A stretch of 64,000 nt of DNA, taken from assembly GCF_024053505.1 (NCBI RefSeq), contig NZ_JAMXQS010000007.1, positions 62,001-126,000 on the forward strand, in the 5' to 3' direction. Position 1 is the first letter of the stretch; every line of letters starts with the position of its first letter. The notes below the pieces were generated by a model, which did not search any database, was not told where the DNA came from, and worked only from the letters and a program-made list of their open reading frames with translations. The DNA is from Mesorhizobium liriopis. GTDB taxonomy: Bacteria; Pseudomonadota; Alphaproteobacteria; Rhizobiales; Rhizobiaceae. Both the position numbers and the translations under genes were made by a program. This document shows, piece after piece, positions 48,506 through 58,853 of this stretch.

Positions 48506-50724
48506 CCTGCGATGGCAAAAGAGAAGTCGGAGGCGGATGCCGAGGCTTCGGAAACGAGCGCATCCACGTCGAGGATCAGCGCCACGCGGCCGTCGCCCAG
48601 AATGGTCGCCGCCGCGATGCCGGGCACCGAGCCGTAATTGGTCTCGAGGCTCTTGATCACGACCTGGCGCTGGCCCTGGATCTCATCGACCAGAAGCACG
48701 GTGCGCGTGTTGCCCTGCGTTTCGACGACGAGGCCCACACTTTTCGTGAGATCTGCCGGAGCATGGCGGTAGCCGAAATGGCGGCCGACATCGATCATGG
48801 GCGTGAAGGCGCCACGCAGTGTCACGAGCTTCGACGAGCCCAGCGCGTGGATCTCCTCGGGCTTGAGCTTGAGCGTCTCGACGGTGGAGGTGAGGGGCAG
48901 AACCAGCGTCTGGTCGGCCACCGTCACCAGCATGCCGTCGAGCACGGCGAGCGTGAGCGGCAAAGCGAGGGTGAAGGTCGAGCCGCGACCGGGCCGCGAG
49001 GCGATCGAGATGCGGCCGCCCAGCGCCTGCACCGAGCGCTTCACCACGTCGAGCCCGACACCGCGGCCCGAGATGTTGGAAATGGTGGAGGCGGTCGAGA
49101 AGCCGGGCAGGAAGATGAGGTTGTCGGTTTCCTCGTCGCTCAGCTGGGCATCCGCCGGAATGAGGCCCTTGGACACCGCGATGTCGCGCACGCGCGGCCG
49201 GTTGAGGCCGCCGCCATCGTCGGACACCTCGATGACGATATGACCCGAAGCGTGGCGCGCCGAGAGATGCACCGTGCCGGTCAGCGGCTTGCCCGCTTCG
49301 AGGCGCTTTTCGGGGCTTTCGAGGCCGTGGTCGATGGCGTTGCGGATCATGTGGGTGAGCGGGTCGGTGAGGCGCTCGACAATGGTCTTGTCGACCTCCG
49401 TGCCTTCACCCTCGACCACGAGCTGCACCTGCTTGTTGACCGCTTCGCCCACTTCGCGCACGAGGCGCGACATGCGCTGGAAGACCGAGCGCACGGGCTG
49501 GGCGCGAAGCGCCATTACATTGTCCTGGATTTCGCGGGTGAGCTGTTCGAGCTCATCGAGCCCGACCGAGACTGCGGCCGTGTTGGACAGGCCCGCTTCC
49601 ACCACGCGCTGGGCGACCATGGCGCGGTTGATCACGAGTTCGCCGACGAGGTTCACGAGCCGGTCGAGGCGGTCGAGATCGACGCGGATCGTGGCACCCG
49701 CCGCGGGGGCGGGTGCCGAGCTCGCCTTGGATTCCTCGGTCTTGGCCGGGCTTGCGGCCAAGACGGGGGCGGCCACCGGCTCGACAGCCGGCGCGGGCGA
49801 CGGCGCGGGCGTTTCCACCGGGCGCATGTCAGCGAGATCGACCACATTGCTGAAGTCGGCGCTGAAGTCGGGCGCGAAGGGCATGTCGAAGGGGGAGGGG
49901 GTGGCTTCGGGCGCGGGGCCATCGCCCAATTCGGCCTGCATGCGGGCGAGAAGGGCGGCCACGTCGAAGCCGTCGCCTTCTTCGACGACCGCAGGCTCTT
50001 CCACGACCATTGGCTCACCGGCGATCACTTCGAGAATGCAATCGCCTTCCACGAATTCGAAGACCTCGCGGATCGTGTCTTCGCTTTCCGTGGTTTCGAG
50101 CGCGACCGTCCAGGACAGGTAGGCGCCTTCCGGGTCGAGTTCGGAAAGATCGGGAACATGGCTCGCGTCACAGGACACGGTGGCCGTGCCCAAACGGTGC
50201 AGCTCTCGAACGAGGAGGGCCGGATCGCCGGCATTGGCGTAAAGGGCGGCGAGCGGGGTGAAGCGGATGTCGTAAAGGCGCGAAACGGGGCCGGCGGGCA
50301 GCTCAGGCGCGTCGAAGGCGGACGGGGCGGCATCCGCCACGCCGCCGGACAAGGCGGCGAGCTCGGCCATCAGCACGGCCTCGCGACCCGCTTCCATCTC
50401 TTCGCCGGCGCGCGCGGTGCGGACCAGATCGGACAGGAGGTCGGCCGAGCGGAGCATGGTCTTCAGGCCATTCGCTTCGAGGCCGATCTTTCTGGAGCGC
50501 AGGTCGTCGAGAACGGTCTCGAAGGCGTGGGCGAAGCTCACCAGGCGGTCGAGCTCGAACATGCCCGCGCCGCCCTTGATCGAGTGCACCGCGCGAAAGA
50601 TCGCGTTGACCGTTTCGCTGTCCCTGTCGCCTTCCTGAATGAGGATCAGGCCGCGTTCCAGCTCGCCGAGCAGTTCCTCGGCTTCCTGGAAGAAGGTGTC
50701 GCGGATTTCGTCCATGCCTTCCAT
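48502..50724 (-). CDS. cheA: Chemotaxis histidine kinase CheA (right system)
   Basis: A 740-residue CheA: P1 with His47 in '[13 protein letters not shown]', a P2-like domain (about 150-245), an Ala/Pro/Glu-rich linker (about 250-345), P3 ('[20 protein letters not shown]'), P4 with N-box '[13 protein letters not shown]', 'SDDGGGLN' and '[12 protein letters not shown]', and P5. It differs clearly from the left CheA along its length, so the two kinases are old paralogues. Order (cheY before, cheW after) matches the main rhizobial che operon. Confidence 0.96.
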   Translation of the reverse strand: MEGMDEIRDTFFQEAEELLGELERGLILIQEGDRDSETVNAIFRAVHSIKGGAGMFELDRLVSFAHAFETVLDDLRSRKIGLEANGLKTMLRSADLLSDLVRTARAGEEMEAGREAVLMAELAALSGGVADAAPSAFDAPELPAGPVSRLYDIRFTPLAALYANAGDPALLVRELHRLGTATVSCDASHVPDLSELDPEGAYLSWTVALETTESEDTIREVFEFVEGDCILEVIAGEPMVVEEPAVVEEGDGFDVAALLARMQAELGDGPAPEATPSPFDMPFAPDFSADFSNVVDLADMRPVETPAPSPAPAVEPVAAPVLAASPAKTEESKASSAPAPAAGATIRVDLDRLDRLVNLVGELVINRAMVAQRVVEAGLSNTAAVSVGLDELEQLTREIQDNVMALRAQPVRSVFQRMSRLVREVGEAVNKQVQLVVEGEGTEVDKTIVERLTDPLTHMIRNAIDHGLESPEKRLEAGKPLTGTVHLSARHASGHIVIEVSDDGGGLNRPRVRDIAVSKGLIPADAQLSDEETDNLIFLPGFSTASTISNISGRGVGLDVVKRSVQALGGRISIASRPGRGSTFTLALPLTLAVLDGMLVTVADQTLVLPLTSTVETLKLKPEEIHALGSSKLVTLRGAFTPMIDVGRHFGYRHAPADLTKSVGLVVETQGNTRTVLLVDEIQGQRQVVIKSLETNYGSVPGIAAATILGDGRVALILDVDALVSEASASASDFSFAIAG

Positions 50725-50742
50725 GATCGCGCGCCTCTACGC

Positions 50743-51108
50743 TCAGCCGGCCACGCGACGGATGGCGTCGCAGAGCTTGGTCGTATTGAAGGGCTTGACG
50801 ATCCAGCCGGTGGCGCCGGCCTCTCGCGCGCGGGCCTTCTTGGCGGCGTCGCTTTCGGTGGTGAGCACCAGAATCGGGATCACGCGGCAGCGCTGGTCGC
50901 GGCGCACGTTCTCGATGAAGCCGAAGCCATCCATGCGCGGCATGTTGATGTCGGTGATGATGACGTCGGGCGAGTTCTGGGCGAGCACTTCGAGCCCGTG
51001 CACGCCGTCTTCGGCCTGCACGACGTTGAAGCCCGCGCCGGTGAGCGCCACGCGGAGCATGTCGCGCATGGTGCGCGAATCGTCCACCGTCAGGATGGTC
51101 TTGGTCAC
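50743..51108 (-). CDS. cheY: Single-domain response regulator CheY (first of right system)
   Basis: A 121-residue receiver with 'TVDDSRTMRDMLRVALTGAG', phospho-acceptor Asp53 in 'VIITDINMPRMDG', Thr in 'LVLTTESD' and Lys in 'WIVKPFNTT'. By position before cheA it corresponds to CheY1 of Sinorhizobium, which serves as a phosphate sink there. Its start overlaps the STAS gene stop by 4 bp. Confidence 0.95.
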   Translation of the reverse strand: MTKTILTVDDSRTMRDMLRVALTGAGFNVVQAEDGVHGLEVLAQNSPDVIITDINMPRMDGFGFIENVRRDQRCRVIPILVLTTESDAAKKARAREAGATGWIVKPFNTTKLCDAIRRVAG

Positions 51109-51443
51109 AGCACGTCCCCTGTCTTGTTATGGCCGAGCAGGTCGGCCTCATCGATGCCGAGCAGCGCCATGCTGTCGTGGAAGGGCTCGAAAGCGCCCTG
51201 AATGCTCAAGGAATGGCCGTCCGCATCCCATGAGCGGCGGGCGGAAATCATCAGCTGAAAGGCCTGCGCGCTGACGCGAACCGTGCGGGAAGCGTCGAGC
51301 ACCAGATCCTGGCCGCGCGCTTCCGTGATTTCAGCGGCGAGCGGCTTCAGGCTGTTGAGGTCGAGGACTTCGCTCAGTTCGATTGTGCGGGCGGCGGCAG
51401 GGGCCGCTTTGCGGCGCGAGGCGGGCGTTTTGCGCGGAGCCAT
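51105..51443 (-). CDS. cheS: STAS-domain chemotaxis protein, CheS-like (right system)
   Basis: A 112-residue protein with a basic Ala/Arg-rich N-terminus (about 1-19) and a STAS-like core ('LDLNSLKPLAAEITEARGQD', 'VLDASRTVRVSAQAFQLMIS'). The LDAS segment marks the STAS loop. It lies between the receptor and cheY1-cheA, the place of cheS in Sinorhizobium, whose product binds CheA. The symbol rests on synteny. Its start overlaps the receptor stop by one base. Confidence 0.72.
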   Translation of the reverse strand: MAPRKTPASRRKAAPAAARTIELSEVLDLNSLKPLAAEITEARGQDLVLDASRTVRVSAQAFQLMISARRSWDADGHSLSIQGAFEPFHDSMALLGIDEADLLGHNKTGDVL

Positions 51444-53383
51444 CAGAATTCCTCCCAGCCGTCGATATCGGCATCGGCCGAAGGCTTGCTCTGGAGAGCC
51501 AGCGCGCCGCTGATTTCGGGCTCGGGCTGGACCGCGCGGATCACGGGCGCGGGCGCAACTGTACGGCGGGGCAGTTCGATGATCTTTTCCTCGACCGGGG
51601 CCGAGTAAGCGGCGCGGCCACCTTCCTCGACCTTGAACTGCTTGACGAGGCGCACGAGGCGGTCGGTTTCGCCGGCGAGCGAGGCGGAGGATGCGGTGAC
51701 CTCCTCGACCATGGCGGCGTTCTTCTGCGTCACCTGATCCATCAGGTTCATCGCCGAATTGATCGACTGCAGGCCTGCCGCCTGTTCCTCGGCGCTCGCC
51801 GCGATATCGGTGACGACCTTGTTGATCTCGCCGATATGGCCGACGATGCGCTCGAGCACCTTGCCGGTCTCGGCAACCATGTTCACGCCGTTCTCGACAT
51901 GGGCGGTAGAGGCCGAGATCAGCGTCTTGATCTCCTTGGCGGCTTCCGCCGAGCGCTGGGCGAGCGTGCGCACTTCGGACGCCACCACCGCGAAGCCGCG
52001 ACCGGCTTCACCCGCACGCGCCGCCTCGACGCCGGCATTGAGAGCCAAGAGGTTTGTCTGGAAGGCGATCTCGTCGATCACGCCGATGATCTGGCTGATC
52101 TGCGAGGAGGACTGCTCGATCTGGCCCATGGCGGCGATGGTCTGGCGCGCGACGTCGCCGCTCATCTCGGCATCCGTCTTGGCGGAGGCGACCACGTTGC
52201 GGGCGCGGCCCGTGCTCTGGGCGGTCTGGGTCACGGAGGTGGTGATCTGGTCGAGGGCCGCCACCGTTTCCTCGAGGTTTGCCGCCTGCTGCTCGGTGCG
52301 GCGGGCGAGGTCGTTCGCCGCTTCGCGGATTTCCTCGGAATTGGCGCGGATGCCTTCGCCGGACACGATGATGCCGCCCATGGTCTGACGCAGGCGCGCG
52401 GTCGCCTCGTTGTAGTCCTGGCCGAGCTTGCGGTACTCGGCCGGGAAATTCGCGCCGACTTCCTGCATCAGGTTGCCATGGGCGATCTCGGAGAGACCGG
52501 CGCCGAGTTCGGACACGACATGGTCGAGCTGCTCGGCGGCTGCCGCGCGCTCGCGCTCGGCCAGAGCGCGTTCTTCTTCCATGGCTGCCTGACGGGCTGC
52601 CGCCTCGCGCTCGCCGGCGAGCTTGGCGATGGAAGTCTGGCGGAACTCCTCGACGGCGCGGGCGATCACGCCGGTTTCGTCCTGGCGCTCCTGATAGCTG
52701 ACGGGCGAGTCGAGATCGCCGGCGGAAAGCGCGCCGATGCGGGTGGTGATGCCCTTCAAGGGACGGATGACCCAGGCGCGGAGTGCCAGGATCATGGCGC
52801 CCGCGACGGCGAGCACGCCGAGCGCCTGCATGCCGAGAAGGGCGAGGCCGGCGGCCGTCGCGTCGCGCTCGAGCGCCGCCGTGCTCCAGGCAAAGGCGAC
52901 ATGGCCGAGCGGCTTCTTGTCGATGCCTTCGCCGGAGGGGGCCACCACGAGATAGGAATTGTCGAGGCTGCGGGTGGAGACGCCCGCCGGGTCGCTCGCC
53001 ACCGCTTCGCGCACGGCCTGGTCGAGGCCGCCCGCATCGGTGCCGCGCAAGGTGTAATCCGACAGAACATCGCCGTTGCGCGACAGCACCAGCGCGCGGT
53101 TGAGCGGCTGCTCGGGCGTTTCGGCCAAGGCATCCGTGCGCCGGTCGATCACGTCGGGCTTGTTCCATTTGACGGCGCCCGCGACATTCTTCGCGAAATC
53201 GGCGGTGACGCGCTCCCAGCCCTGCTCGGCGACATGCGACAGCGAGGAGCGCATGAATTTCTCGGCGAAGAAACCGGTGGCAGCCAGGCCCAGCACGCTC
53301 ACCGCGATGATGCTGACACCGAAGCGCGTCGTCAGCGAGGTTTGGGACATCATCCGCCCCATCGTTGTCTTCATGGCACTCAC
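51443..53383 (-). CDS. Methyl-accepting chemotaxis protein with C-terminal docking peptide (MCP3)
   Basis: A 646-residue transmembrane receptor: TM1 about 21-40, periplasmic domain about 41-185 ('[20 protein letters not shown]' looks PAS/Cache-like), TM2 about 186-206, HAMP about 207-260, a coiled-coil connector and the signalling hairpin with tip '[20 protein letters not shown]'. The protein ends DGWEEF, a WxxF-type tail that in other receptors tethers CheR and CheB. It heads the right che operon, where Sinorhizobium has the soluble receptor icpA; here the receptor is membrane-bound. Confidence 0.92.
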   Translation of the reverse strand: MSAMKTTMGRMMSQTSLTTRFGVSIIAVSVLGLAATGFFAEKFMRSSLSHVAEQGWERVTADFAKNVAGAVKWNKPDVIDRRTDALAETPEQPLNRALVLSRNGDVLSDYTLRGTDAGGLDQAVREAVASDPAGVSTRSLDNSYLVVAPSGEGIDKKPLGHVAFAWSTAALERDATAAGLALLGMQALGVLAVAGAMILALRAWVIRPLKGITTRIGALSAGDLDSPVSYQERQDETGVIARAVEEFRQTSIAKLAGEREAAARQAAMEEERALAERERAAAAEQLDHVVSELGAGLSEIAHGNLMQEVGANFPAEYRKLGQDYNEATARLRQTMGGIIVSGEGIRANSEEIREAANDLARRTEQQAANLEETVAALDQITTSVTQTAQSTGRARNVVASAKTDAEMSGDVARQTIAAMGQIEQSSSQISQIIGVIDEIAFQTNLLALNAGVEAARAGEAGRGFAVVASEVRTLAQRSAEAAKEIKTLISASTAHVENGVNMVAETGKVLERIVGHIGEINKVVTDIAASAEEQAAGLQSINSAMNLMDQVTQKNAAMVEEVTASSASLAGETDRLVRLVKQFKVEEGGRAAYSAPVEEKIIELPRRTVAPAPVIRAVQPEPEISGALALQSKPSADADIDGWEEF

Positions 53384-53423
53384 GCTTTCGTCTTGATTGG
53401 GAGAACCGGGCTGGAAGAGCGCT

Positions 53424-54014
53424 TCACAGCCGGTCCATGTCGATGCCGACCGTCATGGCGCCGATGGGCTGGCCGCTTTCGGGGTCGGTGATGGTGATGG
53501 AGACCTGGGTCTGGAGGATCCCGGTGGACTCGTCCTCCTCGATGTCGTCCACGAAGATCGCGCCGCTGCCCGCACTGAACGATTTCTGGAACTTGGCCTC
53601 GTCGCCCTGCCAGAAGTCGGAGGTGGCATCGGTCTGGGCAGTGTTGAGGCCCCTGGCATCCATCAGGATGATCTCGGTGACGAGACCGTGGGTCTCGTCG
53701 CGCCTGGTGCGCAGGAACTTCGAGGCTTCATGCGAAAGAAGCGCCTGGATCTCGGGCTTGTTCGGGCGCTCGACTTCCGCGCGCCATTCCTTGTCGAGCC
53801 CGTCGATCCGGGCCTGATCGAAGCCGGCGGTCTCGGCATTCTGCCTGAGGATGGCGTCGACGATCACCGGATCGTTCGCCCAGGGCAGGACGTGTTCCTT
53901 CACGAAATTGGTTGCGGCCGAAACGTAATTGCCTTCTTCACCGGCCAGCGTGGGCCAGGCGGAACAGGAAAGGGCAAGGGCTGCCGCCCCTACGAGGCGG
54001 AAAAGGCCGCGCAT
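53424..54014 (-). CDS. Secreted Cache-like periplasmic protein ahead of the che operon
   Basis: A 196-residue protein with a signal peptide (about 1-24, '[15 protein letters not shown]') and a single domain with a long N-terminal helix followed by '[20 protein letters not shown]', '[16 protein letters not shown]' and '[20 protein letters not shown]', a pattern of PDC/Cache-type extracytoplasmic sensor domains. It has no membrane helix after the signal. It lies 40 bp before the MCP3 gene in the same direction and may hand a ligand to that receptor. This role is inferred. Confidence 0.72.
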   Translation of the reverse strand: MRGLFRLVGAAALALSCSAWPTLAGEEGNYVSAATNFVKEHVLPWANDPVIVDAILRQNAETAGFDQARIDGLDKEWRAEVERPNKPEIQALLSHEASKFLRTRRDETHGLVTEIILMDARGLNTAQTDATSDFWQGDEAKFQKSFSAGSGAIFVDDIEEDESTGILQTQVSITITDPESGQPIGAMTVGIDMDRL

Positions 54015-54240
54015 GGAAGAGGTTTCCGAGAAGTCCGGTCCATACGAGCCTTGGGCATGGGAATGCCCGGCCGCTGGCGCATCATGCGCCGGCTGTCGCC
54101 CTGTCCGCTCGGGAAAGCTTCAATCCGGATGTGAACCGGGTCTGGACGGGCAACGGGAATTTGGGTTCCAGCTCGCGAAGGGAACCCTAGACGCGCCGAG
54201 GTTAAGCAAGTTTGATTCAAATGTGGCGGAACCGATGCGC

Positions 54241-54267
54241 TTATCCGTATGGTTAGCCAACGGATAA
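54241..54267. repeat. Inverted repeat at the end of the GNAT gene
   Basis: TTATCCGT (54241-54248) and ACGGATAA (54260-54267) form a perfect 8-bp stem with an 11-nt loop overlapping the GNAT stop codon. No T run follows, so a terminator role is doubtful. Confidence 0.4.
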
Positions 54268-54780
54268 CGGCGCGCCGCTCGATGCGCCTTGGCTTCGGGC
54301 CTCAAGCTCGCGGGCGTAGTAACTGACCCTCTTCTTGCCGCCGTGGATCGCCGCTTCGCCGACGCGGGCAAAACCCATTCGAGCATGAAACGCATCCGAA
54401 GCGAGGTTCGGCGGGTCGAGGTTGACCTCGCACGTCACCACCGTGTGGCTGGCTTTTCGCGCGGCATCGAACAGGTCCTCGTAAAGCGCACGCCCCGCGC
54501 CTTGCCCCCGCGCCGTTTCCGCGACCACCACGCGGTCCACGTAGACGAAGCGCGGATAGCGCTCGCGGAACCAGTGGAAGTTCGGGCTCGTATAGTCGGC
54601 CGTCTGGTCGAGCGCGATCATCAGGGCATCGGCCTGGTTCAGCCGCGTCACACGGAAGCCGGTCGCGATCAGCTGCCGGAACTCGTCCAGCGTGAGCCAC
54701 GACAAGTCGGCTGCGTGGGCGTTATTGAGCGCAAGCAAGGGCTCGAGGCCTTCGGAGGTGGGTGAAACCGCTTCGATCAT
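54253..54780 (-). CDS. GNAT-family N-acetyltransferase
   Basis: A 175-residue acetyltransferase of the GNAT fold: 'YVDRVVVAETARGQGAGRAL' contains the acetyl-CoA-binding R/Q-x-x-G-x-G/A loop (RGQGAG), followed by 'LYEDLFDAARKASHTVVTCE' and 'FHARMGFARVGEAAIHGGKK'. The substrate cannot be told. It has no evident link with motility and lies alone between the che block and flhA, divergent from flhA. A possible passenger of the rearrangement that separated fliQ from flhA. Confidence 0.85.
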   Translation of the reverse strand: MIEAVSPTSEGLEPLLALNNAHAADLSWLTLDEFRQLIATGFRVTRLNQADALMIALDQTADYTSPNFHWFRERYPRFVYVDRVVVAETARGQGAGRALYEDLFDAARKASHTVVTCEVNLDPPNLASDAFHARMGFARVGEAAIHGGKKRVSYYARELEARSQGASSGAPLSVG

Positions 54781-54949
54781 GGTCTATCCTGCTGTTTCGG
54801 CTGTCCGGGCGGGCAAACCGGATTCCACTTTGCCCTGGCAGCCTCTGGGCCCATGCCCCGCCTCCCACCTTCGCGCAAGCTCTCGGGCCTAGTCTGGCCG
54901 GCAGGATTCGGGCCCGCGTTCGCGTGGCCGGGCAGGGGTTTTTGGCTGA

Positions 54950-57049
54950 ATGGCTCTGAGCGAGGTAGCGGGGAAAGCTGCAAGCGCGCCGGCGAAGAGC
55001 GGCGGCGGACGCGACATCTTCTTCGCGCTCGGCATCGTCGTCATCCTCGCCGTCCTGTTCCTGCCGATTCCCGCCTTCATGATCGATCTCGGCCTTGCGA
55101 TCTCGATCGCGCTGTCGGTGTTGATCCTGATGGTCTCGCTCTGGATCGCGCGACCGCTCGATTTCACCTCGTTTCCGACCGTCTTGCTGATCGCGACCAT
55201 GCTGCGCCTGTCGCTCAACATCGCGACCACGCGCGCCATTCTTTCGCACGGCGCGGAAGGCACGCATGCGGCGGGCTATGTGATCGCGGGCTTCGCCAAC
55301 CTCGTGATGTCGGGCGATTTCGTGATCGGCCTGATCGTGTTCATGATCCTCGTGGTGGTGAACTTCATCGTCATCACCAAAGGCGCGACGCGTATCGCGG
55401 AAGTGGGCGCGCGCTTCACGCTCGACGCCATTCCCGGCAAGCAGATGTCGATCGACGCCGACCTCAATGCCGGCATCATCGACGACAAGACCGCGCAGCT
55501 GCGCCGCCGCGAGCTCGAAGAAGAATCCTCCTTCTTCGGCGCCATGGACGGTGCCTCGAAATTCGTGCGCGGCGATGCGATCGCCGGTCTCATCATCACC
55601 GCCATCAACATCGTGGGCGGGATCACCATCGGCGTGTTCCGCCATGGCCTGACGGTGGGCGAGGCGACGGACGTCTTCATCAAGTTGTCGGTGGGCGACG
55701 GTCTCGTCACGCAGATCCCCGCGCTGATCGTCTCGCTCGCGGCGGGCCTGCTCGTGTCCAAGGGCGGCACGCGGGGCTCGGCGGAAAAGGCGGTGTTCGG
55801 CCAGCTCGGCGCCTATCCCCGCGCGCTTACGGTCGCGGCGCTGCTGCTGCTTCTCCTGTCGCTGATGCCCGGCCTGCCGATGATGCCGTTCCTGATCCTG
55901 GCTGGCGCCATGGGCGGCTTCGCCTATGCGATCCCGCGCAACCTCGCGCGTGCCAGGGCGGAAGAGGAGCAGGCCGTTCAGACGGAAGCGCAGAATAAGG
56001 AAGAGGCCGAAAAGGACTCGGTCAAGAATTCGCTCAAGACCGCCGAGATCGAGCTTCTGATCGGCAAGCAGCTTTCGGCCAAGCTTCTCAACGCGCATCA
56101 GGAACTCGCCTTCCGCATGGGCAAGATGCGCAAGAAGTTCGCAACGCAATACGGCTTCGTGGTGCCGGAGGTGAAGCTCACTGACGAGTTCGGCATTCCG
56201 CCCAAGAGCTACCAGATCAAGATCCACGGCACGGTGGTGGCCGAGCATGGCTTGCGGCTGGGCGAGGTGACCGCCCTTCTGGGAAACCGCGAGCCGCCCG
56301 AAATCCCCGGCGAGGAAGTGCGCGAGCCGGCTTTCGGCATGCGCGCATGGTCGGTGCCCGAAACCTTCACCGAAGACCTCAAGCGCGAGGGCTTCCCCTT
56401 CGCCGACAACATGTCGATCCTGCTCACTCACCTCTCCGAAGTGGTGCGCAACAACCTGCCGCAGCTCTTGTCCTACAAGGACATGAAGGCGCTGATCGAC
56501 CGGCTCGACCCCGAATACAAGAAGCTCGCCGACGACATCTGCGCCAACCACATCTCCTATCCGGGCCTGCAGGCGGTGTTGAAGCTGTTGCTCGCCGAGC
56601 GCGTCTCGATCCGCAACCTGCACCTGATCCTCGAAGCCATCGCCGAGATCGCGCCGCATATGCGCCGCACCGAAGGCATCGTCGAGCATGTGCGCATCCG
56701 CATGAGCCAGCAGATCTGCGGCGACCTGACCGAGGCCGGCGTGCTCAAGGTGTTGCGCCTGGGGAACCGCTGGGACCTTGCCTTCCACCAGAGCCTCAAG
56801 CGCGACGCCAAGGGCGAGATCCGCGAGTTCGACATCGACCCGCGCCAGCTCGAAGAATTCGGCGCGGATGCCTCCAAGGCCATCCGCCAGCATCTGGAAG
56901 GGGGCGAGCGCTTCGCCATCGTCACCGCGCCCGATGCGCGGCCTTATGTGCGCATGATCGTCGAGCGCCTGTTCCCCACGCTGCCGGTCTTGTCCCATGT
57001 CGAGATCGCCAAGGGCGTCGAGATCCGCGTGCTCGGCACGATCTCCTGA
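54950..57049 (+). CDS. flhA: Flagellar export gate protein FlhA
   Basis: FlhA is the ion-driven core of the export apparatus. The 699-residue product has eight predicted membrane helices in its first 330 residues, with the FHIPEP-type segment '[19 protein letters not shown]'-like (about residues 160-180), and a cytoplasmic domain (about 360-699) with '[20 protein letters not shown]' and a conserved '[20 protein letters not shown]' end. Key residues look normal. It follows 169 bp of probable promoter DNA and heads the flhA-fliR group. Confidence 0.96.
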   Translation: MALSEVAGKAASAPAKSGGGRDIFFALGIVVILAVLFLPIPAFMIDLGLAISIALSVLILMVSLWIARPLDFTSFPTVLLIATMLRLSLNIATTRAILSHGAEGTHAAGYVIAGFANLVMSGDFVIGLIVFMILVVVNFIVITKGATRIAEVGARFTLDAIPGKQMSIDADLNAGIIDDKTAQLRRRELEEESSFFGAMDGASKFVRGDAIAGLIITAINIVGGITIGVFRHGLTVGEATDVFIKLSVGDGLVTQIPALIVSLAAGLLVSKGGTRGSAEKAVFGQLGAYPRALTVAALLLLLLSLMPGLPMMPFLILAGAMGGFAYAIPRNLARARAEEEQAVQTEAQNKEEAEKDSVKNSLKTAEIELLIGKQLSAKLLNAHQELAFRMGKMRKKFATQYGFVVPEVKLTDEFGIPPKSYQIKIHGTVVAEHGLRLGEVTALLGNREPPEIPGEEVREPAFGMRAWSVPETFTEDLKREGFPFADNMSILLTHLSEVVRNNLPQLLSYKDMKALIDRLDPEYKKLADDICANHISYPGLQAVLKLLLAERVSIRNLHLILEAIAEIAPHMRRTEGIVEHVRIRMSQQICGDLTEAGVLKVLRLGNRWDLAFHQSLKRDAKGEIREFDIDPRQLEEFGADASKAIRQHLEGGERFAIVTAPDARPYVRMIVERLFPTLPVLSHVEIAKGVEIRVLGTIS

Positions 57050-57082
57050 CGCCATGTGCGGCCCTGACGAGAACCACGGAGC

Positions 57083-57835
57083 ATGAACGGCGAGGCCGAA
57101 CGGCTGGTGATCGCCGTTTTTCTGGCCTTCTGCCGGATCGGCGCCTGCTTTCTGGTGATGCCGGGCACCTCCAGCGTGCGCGTGCCGACGCAGGTGCGCC
57201 TCTTCGTGGCGCTCGCCGCGACCTTTGCCATCTTCGCGCACCTGTCCGATTCGCTTCTGCCGGTCGCGACGCGCAACATGACGGTGCTCGTTCCGGCGAT
57301 CGCGGGCGAGCTGATGGTGGGCGGGCTGATCGGGCTGCTCGCGCGCCTGTATGTGATGGCGCTGCAATTCATGGGCACGGCCATCGCCAATCTCGTCGGC
57401 TACGGTGCAGCGGGCGGGGCGGCGGTGGAAGAGCCCGAATCGCAGTCGCCGCTGGCGAGCCTGATCTCGTTTTCGGCCCTTCTGCTGCTCTTCGTGTTCG
57501 ACTTCCACCACGAGGTGGTGCGCGCGCTGGTGGAGAGCTATCGCATGGTGCCGGTGGGGGCCGCCTTCGACGCGCGCGCGGCGCTCACGGATGTCACGGA
57601 CACGCTCAGCGAGGCGTTTCAGGTCACATTGCGGTTAGGCAGCCCTTTTGTCGCATATGCGATCCTCGTGAATCTTGCCATCGGCTTCATCAACAAGCTG
57701 GTTCCGCAGATACCTGTTTATTTCATCTCACAGCCCTTCACGATCGCAGGTGGTTTGGTGCTTCTTTACCTTGGAGCAGGAACATTGCTGTCACTCTTCG
57801 CCGACGGCTTCGTGCCGGTCAGTTTGGGAAAATAG
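57083..57835 (+). CDS. fliR: Flagellar export gate protein FliR
   Basis: FliR is a membrane subunit of the FliPQR pore. The 250-residue product has six predicted helices, beginning 'LVIAVFLAFCRIGACFLVMP' and containing 'AIAGELMVGGLIGLLARLYV' and 'YAILVNLAIGFINKLVPQIP', the last a family hallmark. It starts at ATG 57083 behind GGAG, 33 bp after flhA, and is followed directly by a small coiled-coil gene. Confidence 0.95.
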   Translation: MNGEAERLVIAVFLAFCRIGACFLVMPGTSSVRVPTQVRLFVALAATFAIFAHLSDSLLPVATRNMTVLVPAIAGELMVGGLIGLLARLYVMALQFMGTAIANLVGYGAAGGAAVEEPESQSPLASLISFSALLLLFVFDFHHEVVRALVESYRMVPVGAAFDARAALTDVTDTLSEAFQVTLRLGSPFVAYAILVNLAIGFINKLVPQIPVYFISQPFTIAGGLVLLYLGAGTLLSLFADGFVPVSLGK

Positions 57836-57838
57836 TTG

Positions 57839-58234
57839 ATGCCGCTTGGCCGACGAAAAAAACTGGAAAAGCTGCTCAGTCTCCATGGCAAGCTTTCCGC
57901 CTCGCACGAGGCGCGCCGCACCGCCTGCCTGGCCGCCGCCGCCGCCGCCCGCTGCGACGCTGAAACGCTGAAGTCGCGCTTCGATGCGCCGGGCTCGATG
58001 TTCGCGCTGTTTCCCGAACTCTACCATGAACGCATCGCCCGCGCGCAGGCCCGCGAAACCGAAGAGCGACAGCGTGCCGACGAGGAGGGCCGGGCGCTCG
58101 CGCGTCTCGCCATGCGTGAAAAGGCGCTCAAGCGCCATCTCGACCAGGAACGCGCCTGGGAAGCCCGCATGGGCGAGGAACGCGCGCTTCTCGAATGGGT
58201 GGAAACCCGCACCAGTCAGGCTCCCGCAAGCTGA
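57839..58234 (+). CDS. Small charged coiled-coil protein, FliJ-like candidate
   Basis: A 131-residue highly charged helical protein (MPLGRRKKLEKLLSLHGKLS; 'ARAQARETEERQRADEEGRA', 'RLAMREKALKRHLDQERAWE'), with no signal or membrane segment. Size, coiled-coil content and basic start resemble FliJ, the export chaperone escort that binds FliI and FlhA, and no other FliJ is visible. Primary sequence does not prove it. The ATG at 57839, just after the fliR stop, has GGGAAAA upstream; a TTG one codon earlier is possible. Confidence 0.55.
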   Translation: MPLGRRKKLEKLLSLHGKLSASHEARRTACLAAAAAARCDAETLKSRFDAPGSMFALFPELYHERIARAQARETEERQRADEEGRALARLAMREKALKRHLDQERAWEARMGEERALLEWVETRTSQAPAS

Positions 58235-58282
58235 CAAGGGCACACTGGCACCGGTCGAGAAACTCCCGGAGCCAAGAAGTCA

Positions 58283-58831
58283 GTGGCCATTTCCCCGGTC
58301 AGCGACATCGTCAAGGATGTGGTGGACGCCGCCGAACCCCAGGCGGTCGCGGCAGCGCGTGCGCGACTGGCGCAAAGCGCAGTGCCGGCATCCGCTGAAA
58401 GCTTCGAGACGGTCGCAGCCAATCTGGATGTGAAGCCCGCAGCCGACGCTGTCGCGCGGCCCGCGCAGGAGCTCGACCCGACCCAGAAATTCGAAGCCAT
58501 GGTGCTCGGCACCTTCATGGAAACGCTTTTGCCCGATGACACCGAAAGCGCCTATGGCGGCGGCATGGCGGGCGGCATGTGGAAGAGCCTGTTGGCCCAG
58601 AAGCTCGGCACCGAACTCGCCCAGCGCGGCGGCATCGGCATCGCCGATCGTTTGCTGAAAGATCACTACACCGCCGACGGCAAGACGGTGCCGGTGGGCG
58701 AGCGCAGCGCGACCTCGGATCAGGCGAAGGCCGGCGAGGCCATGCTTTCCGCTTCGCTCGTTTCCGAACTGCAGCGCAAGGCGATGAGCACGCTGCAAGC
58801 GCCCGCGCCTCAGCCTGCTTCCGGTCGCTGA
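58283..58831 (+). CDS. flgJ: Rod-binding protein, FlgJ N-terminal type
   Basis: The rod scaffold domain of FlgJ without the muramidase domain. The 182-residue product has the conserved 'LDPTQKFEAMVLGTFMETLL' and 'SAYGGGMAGGMWKSLLAQKL' segments near residues 64-110, typical of FlgJ rod caps. The peptidoglycan-cutting role is probably supplied by the separate transglycosylase at 24993. Start is GTG 58283. The next gene is an FlgN-like chaperone. Confidence 0.82.
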   Translation: MAISPVSDIVKDVVDAAEPQAVAAARARLAQSAVPASAESFETVAANLDVKPAADAVARPAQELDPTQKFEAMVLGTFMETLLPDDTESAYGGGMAGGMWKSLLAQKLGTELAQRGGIGIADRLLKDHYTADGKTVPVGERSATSDQAKAGEAMLSASLVSELQRKAMSTLQAPAPQPASGR

Positions 58832-58853
58832 TTTTTTCGAAGGAACGATCTTC

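Noticed and set aside
48763-51201. 812-codon open frame on the plus strand
   Set aside because: It is antisense to cheA and cheY of the right system, with no recognisable domain.
54722-57511. 929-codon open frame on the minus strand
   Set aside because: It is antisense to flhA, and its Arg/His/Asp/Gly composition is typical of a shadow frame.
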